Shown here piece by piece: positions 7,316 through 10,150 of a stretch of 10,150 nt of DNA. The position numbers and the translations under genes were made by a program. The stretch covers positions 1 through 10,150 of the forward strand of contig QHZK01000112.1 of the NCBI GenBank assembly GCA_003224635.1, in the 5' to 3' direction. The stretch comes from Acidobacteriota bacterium. GTDB lineage: Bacteria; Acidobacteriota; Terriglobia; UBA7540. The notes beneath the pieces are model-generated. The model was not told where the DNA came from, made no database searches, and saw only the letters and a program-made list of their open reading frames with translations. The stretch's first letter is position 1. Each line of letters begins with the position of its first letter.

Positions 7316-8623
7316 TCACTCGCCACTCTTCACTGCTCCTAACAGCGCCCCGACGAGGAACAGTGATCCACAAGCCAGAACGACATCGTCTGGCGACCTC
7401 GCGCGGCAGGCGGCTTCGAGCGCCCGCACGGGGTCGGGCTCGACAACGATTCGCGGCGGCTGGTAGCGCGCCGCAGCCAGGATTTCTTCCGGGGACGCGG
7501 CGCGAGCCAGTTCCGGCCGCGTCAGATAGACCTCGTCCGCGAGCGGGAAGAGAATCTCGCTGATCTCGCCCATCGGCTTGTCCCGCATCGAGGCGTAAAC
7601 CAGCCTGAGACGCCGTCCCGCCCATTGTTCCCTGGCGAAGGCCGCGACCTCGCGCGCCGCGGCGGGATTGTGGGCGCCGTCAAGCACGACGAGCGGGCGC
7701 TCGCGGACCACTTCGAGCCGGCCGGGCCACGTCGCAGTGCGCAGTCCCTCCACGATGGCGCCGCGCGGAATGTTGAACCCTTGTTCGGCAAGCCGCCAGG
7801 CAGCGGTCACGGCGGCGGCGGCGTTCTTCATCTGGAACTCCCCCGCGAGCGGCGAGGCCAGACCGGAGAAACGGTCGCCGTTCAAAGCCAGGTCGAAGAC
7901 GTAGCGGCCTTGGGCGCTGCGGACGTTCGAGAGCTGGGCGAAACCCGACATTTCGAGTAACTCCGCGTCCAGTTCGGAGGCGCGCCGACGCACAACCTCG
8001 GCTGCCTCGGGATGCTCGCACGAGGAGACCACAGGCCGCCGCGGCTTGATGACGCCCGCTTTCTCATAGGCGATCGCCGCGCGCGTCGGGCCCAGAAACT
8101 CCATGTGGTCGAGGTCTACGTTGGTAATCACCGCCACGCGCGGCTCGGTGACGTTGGTCGCGTCCAGCCGCCCACCCATGCCGACTTCGAGCACCGCGAA
8201 GTCCGCTCCCGCGCGGGCAAAGTGCAAGAAAGCCGCAGCAGTCAGGTATTCAAAGAAACTGGGACGCTGGGCCAGCGATTTTTGAGCGAGCAGCCGTTCA
8301 ACCGCTTGCCGGACCTCGGTGAAGCACGTAGCAAAGTCCTCGTCCGGGATTTCGCGACTGTTCACCCGGATGCGTTCGTTGACGCGAACCAGATGAGGAG
8401 ACGTGTAGAGCCCCGTGCGGCGGCCCGCCTCCTCGAGGATGCTCGCCAGAATGGCGGACGTAGAACCCTTCCCATTCGTGCCCGCAACAATGGCCGTCGG
8501 ATACTCTCGCTCCGGGTGGCCGAGCGAGGCCAGGATGGTCTCGATCGCCTCAAGACCGAACTTCACCCCGCGTATTTCGTTTCCCAATTCGGCGAGGTAG
8601 GCAAGGCATTCGGCGTAATTCAT
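7316..8623 (-). CDS. folC: Folylpolyglutamate synthase / dihydrofolate synthase
   Basis: An ATP-dependent Mur-ligase-family enzyme of the cytoplasm that adds glutamate to dihydropteroate and, in bifunctional members, extends folate polyglutamate tails. The 435 residues fit the family (E. coli 422). Visible motifs: P-loop GTNGKGS (48-54), TSPHL (74-78), EVGMGGRLDATN (146-157), LDHMEFLG (171-178), YEKAGVIKPRRPVV with the lysine region (186-199), LDGAHNP (314-320) and GSLFLVG (419-425). Both dihydrofolate-synthase and polyglutamylation activity are expected by analogy; sequence alone does not separate them. It follows accD by 82 bases, the same accD-folC order as in E. coli. No Shine-Dalgarno precedes the ATG: the upstream DNA is a C-rich heptamer repeat on the coding strand. 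Confidence 0.96.
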   Translation of the reverse strand: MNYAECLAYLAELGNEIRGVKFGLEAIETILASLGHPEREYPTAIVAGTNGKGSTSAILASILEEAGRRTGLYTSPHLVRVNERIRVNSREIPDEDFATCFTEVRQAVERLLAQKSLAQRPSFFEYLTAAAFLHFARAGADFAVLEVGMGGRLDATNVTEPRVAVITNVDLDHMEFLGPTRAAIAYEKAGVIKPRRPVVSSCEHPEAAEVVRRRASELDAELLEMSGFAQLSNVRSAQGRYVFDLALNGDRFSGLASPLAGEFQMKNAAAAVTAAWRLAEQGFNIPRGAIVEGLRTATWPGRLEVVRERPLVVLDGAHNPAAAREVAAFAREQWAGRRLRLVYASMRDKPMGEISEILFPLADEVYLTRPELARAASPEEILAAARYQPPRIVVEPDPVRALEAACRARSPDDVVLACGSLFLVGALLGAVKSGE

Positions 8624-8630
8624 AGCAACA

Positions 8631-8665
8631 GGGATCAGGGGTTAGGGATTAGGGGCTGGGGACTC
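8631..8665. repeat. Heptamer AGGGRTT array with G-quadruplex pattern
   Basis: Five consecutive seven-base units on the plus strand read AGGGATC, AGGGGTT, AGGGATT, AGGGGCT and GGGGACT. This gives five runs of three or four Gs separated by loops of two to four bases, which satisfies the canonical intramolecular G-quadruplex pattern. The G-rich strand is the template strand of folC, whose ATG lies eight bases from the array. The units resemble telomere-like TTAGGG only by composition; no telomere is implied. Confidence 0.8.
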
Positions 8666-8705
8666 CCGGTACCCGTCTTTTCGATCACTATAAGATATCT
8701 CTTCA

Positions 8706-9548
8706 TTACGCTCCCATAAAACTCAGTGCCTGGGCGAGATAGGCCTTCAGCTCCTTGCGCGGAACGATCGCATCGAGCATGCCGTGGCTGAGCAGAAACT
8801 CCGCGCTCTGAAAACCCTCGGGCAGCTTCTGGCGGATGGTCTGCTCGATCACGCGGGGGCCGGCAAACCCAATCAGCGCGCCCGGCTCCGCGATGTTGAG
8901 GTCGCCGAGCATGGCGAAGCTGGCGGTGACGCCGCCCGTGGTCGGATTGGTCAGAACGGAAATATAGGGCCGGCGCGCTTCGTCCAGCCGCGCCAGCATC
9001 GCCGAGACCTTGGCCATCTGCATCAAGCTGATCGCGCCTTCCATCATGCGCGCTCCTCCGGAGCAGGAAACCACCACCAGGGGCAGCTTCTGCTCGATGC
9101 AGCGGTCGATGGCGCGGGCGATTTTTTCTCCGACCACCGCGCCCATGCTTCCGCCGATAAACTGAAATTCCATGGTGCAGATGACAACGCGTTTCGAGGC
9201 CAGTTGACCCTCTCCCGTAATCAGCGCGTCCTTCAGCCCGGTGGCCTTCTCGGCCCTCCTCAGGCGGTCACGGTAACTCTTCGTGTCCGTGAAGTTGAGG
9301 GGATCGGTGGAGGCCAGGTGGGCGTCGTGCTCCGTGTAGCGGCCGTCGTCAAACAGCACTTCCAGCCGCTGCCGCGCGCCCATCTTGAGGTGGTGGCCAC
9401 ATTTCGGACAACAGAGAAAGTTCGCTTCCAGATCCTTCTTCCAGAGGATGTGCTTGCAGGCTTCGCACTTGGTCCACAGGCCCTCGGTCTGCACGCGCTT
9501 CTCCTGGGGCGCTCCGAGCGGATGATTATCTTTGCGAAACCAGGTCAT
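8706..9548 (-). CDS. accD: Acetyl-CoA carboxylase carboxyltransferase beta subunit
   Basis: The beta half of the carboxyltransferase that, with AccA, moves the carboxyl group from carboxybiotin on AccB to acetyl-CoA, producing malonyl-CoA for fatty acid synthesis. From ATG 9548 it has 280 residues. The N-terminal zinc ribbon is complete: C28-x2-C31 (CEAC) and C47-x2-C50 (CPKC). The crotonase-like core shows FIGGSMGAVVGEKI (130-143), SCSGGARMMEGAISLMQM (161-178), NPTTGGVTASFAMLGD (201-216) and IGFAGPRVIEQTIR (226-239). An ATG five codons upstream (9563) falls inside an octamer repeat in which ATG recurs, so the MTWFRK start, typical of the family, is preferred. No clear Shine-Dalgarno is seen for either. 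accA is not in the window. Confidence 0.97.
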   Translation of the reverse strand: MTWFRKDNHPLGAPQEKRVQTEGLWTKCEACKHILWKKDLEANFLCCPKCGHHLKMGARQRLEVLFDDGRYTEHDAHLASTDPLNFTDTKSYRDRLRRAEKATGLKDALITGEGQLASKRVVICTMEFQFIGGSMGAVVGEKIARAIDRCIEQKLPLVVVSCSGGARMMEGAISLMQMAKVSAMLARLDEARRPYISVLTNPTTGGVTASFAMLGDLNIAEPGALIGFAGPRVIEQTIRQKLPEGFQSAEFLLSHGMLDAIVPRKELKAYLAQALSFMGA

Positions 9549-9558
9549 GGGAATTAGG

Positions 9559-9590
9559 GCCATTGAGCCATTGCGTCATCGAGCCATTGA
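9559..9590. repeat. Octamer GCCATTGA tandem array at the accD start
   Basis: Four contiguous eight-base units on the plus strand: GCCATTGA, GCCATTGC, GTCATCGA, GCCATTGA. The first overlaps the upstream candidate ATG of accD. The rest of the cobO-accD spacer (to about 9650) continues with looser CGATnACTCA-like and ATTGA-like motifs, including CGATGACTCA and CGATCACTCA. Each strand-reversed unit includes ATG or a near match, which can mislead start calling. Confidence 0.75.
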
Positions 9591-9645
9591 CTTTGTTGGA
9601 GCTCCGTTCCTTTCAATCGCTCGATGACTCAGTTTGCCCGATCAC

Positions 9646-10150
9646 TCAATAATCGATGCCTCGCTGGGCCAGGATGCCTTTCTGATAAGGATGCTTGACC
9701 TCGCGCATCTCGGTCACCAGGTCCGCAAGCTCCGTGATCGAGGGATGCGCGTTCCTGCCGGTCAGAATCACGTGCACCATTTCCGGCTTTTCTCGGAGCG
9801 CCTCAACCACCGGCGCCGGGTCCAGCATCCTGTAGCTGATGGCGTAATTGATTTCGTCCAGAATCACCAGGTCGTACTCACCGCTTCGCATCTTCTCGCG
9901 ACCGAATTGCCAGGCTTCCTCGACCCGTCGCACATCTTCGGGGTCGGGCTTCTCCTCGCCGACCTTCACGAAACCGCGGCCCATGGGAAGAATTGTGAAA
10001 CAGCCGTTCCCGAGCATACGGGCCGCGTCTAACTCGCCGTAGTGCCACGAACCCTTGATGAATTGTACCATCAAGACCTTCAAACCCTGTCCCACAGCGC
10101 GGAGGGCGATCCCTAGCGCCGCCGTGGTCTTGCCTTTCCCCGGCCCCGTA
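9646..10150 (-). CDS. cobO: Cob(I)alamin adenosyltransferase, 5' end outside window
   Basis: CobA/CobO/BtuR-type ATP:corrinoid adenosyltransferase, which transfers the adenosyl group of ATP to cob(I)alamin or its precursors to form the coenzyme. The visible 167 residues begin inside the P-loop, TGPGKGKTTAALGIALRA, so only roughly 5 to 30 N-terminal residues are missing. The segment LVILDEINYAI (about 94-104) and LTGRNAHP (about 129-136) are typical, and the C terminus HPYQKGILAQRGIDY matches the family ending. The apparent GTG start at 10095 is internal, because the P-loop lies upstream of it in the same frame. Whether it serves de novo synthesis (cobO) or salvage (btuR) cannot be told here; no other cobalamin gene is in the window. 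It lies 97 bases before accD with a repeat-filled spacer. Confidence 0.95.
   Translation of the reverse strand, partial: TGPGKGKTTAALGIALRAVGQGLKVLMVQFIKGSWHYGELDAARMLGNGCFTILPMGRGFVKVGEEKPDPEDVRRVEEAWQFGREKMRSGEYDLVILDEINYAISYRMLDPAPVVEALREKPEMVHVILTGRNAHPSITELADLVTEMREVKHPYQKGILAQRGIDY

Noticed and set aside
8666..8705. TATAGT between accD and folC as a folC promoter
   Set aside because: No matching -35 or extended -10 TG at a suitable place; too weak to list.
9549..9563. ATG 9563 as the accD start
   Set aside because: This ATG is part of the GCCATTGA repeat unit; the family start MTWFRK lies five codons on.

Overview
The window (about 60% G+C by eye) carries a block of seven recognisable protein genes, all read from the minus strand, with short spacers. 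In transcription order, from high to low coordinates, they are: cobO/btuR (5' end cut by the window edge), accD, folC, proS, a frameshifted small gene, a class A penicillin-binding protein, a TPR protein, a Tat-signal SelA/DgaE-like PLP enzyme, and a doubtful cysteine-rich mini-ORF. The accD-folC pairing, the bacterial-type ProS with an editing insertion, the bifunctional peptidoglycan synthase and the Tat-bearing SelA-like protein indicate a Gram-negative bacterium with high G+C. An Acidobacteriota-like genome would fit the gene content and the spacer style, but no marker here fixes the phylum.

Region by region: 9646-10150 cob(I)alamin adenosyltransferase; 8706-9548 acetyl-CoA carboxyltransferase beta; 7316-8623 folylpolyglutamate/dihydrofolate synthase; 5558-7258 prolyl-tRNA synthetase; 5315-5466 a 50-residue small gene whose frame is broken at a run of five Gs; 2658-5261 PBP1-type transglycosylase/transpeptidase with its own extended -10 promoter; 1696-2634 exported TPR protein; 287-1543 SelA-like PLP enzyme; 1-286 no secure gene, only a possible zinc-ribbon-like mini-ORF at 53-220. 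The genes are mostly housekeeping (fatty acid, folate, cobalamin, translation, cell wall). Co-orientation and close spacing suggest shared transcription, with a likely internal promoter in front of the PBP.

The unusual content is in the spacers and small ORFs. Three spacers carry different short-period tandem repeats: an octamer TCAGTTTN array facing its own complement between the TPR and PLP genes, a heptamer AGGGRTT array with G-quadruplex pattern just upstream of folC, and an octamer GCCATTGA array that runs into the accD start. I found no CRISPR array, insertion sequence, rRNA or tRNA, and no complete new system. The best candidates for follow-up are the frameshifted small gene and the spacer repeat families.
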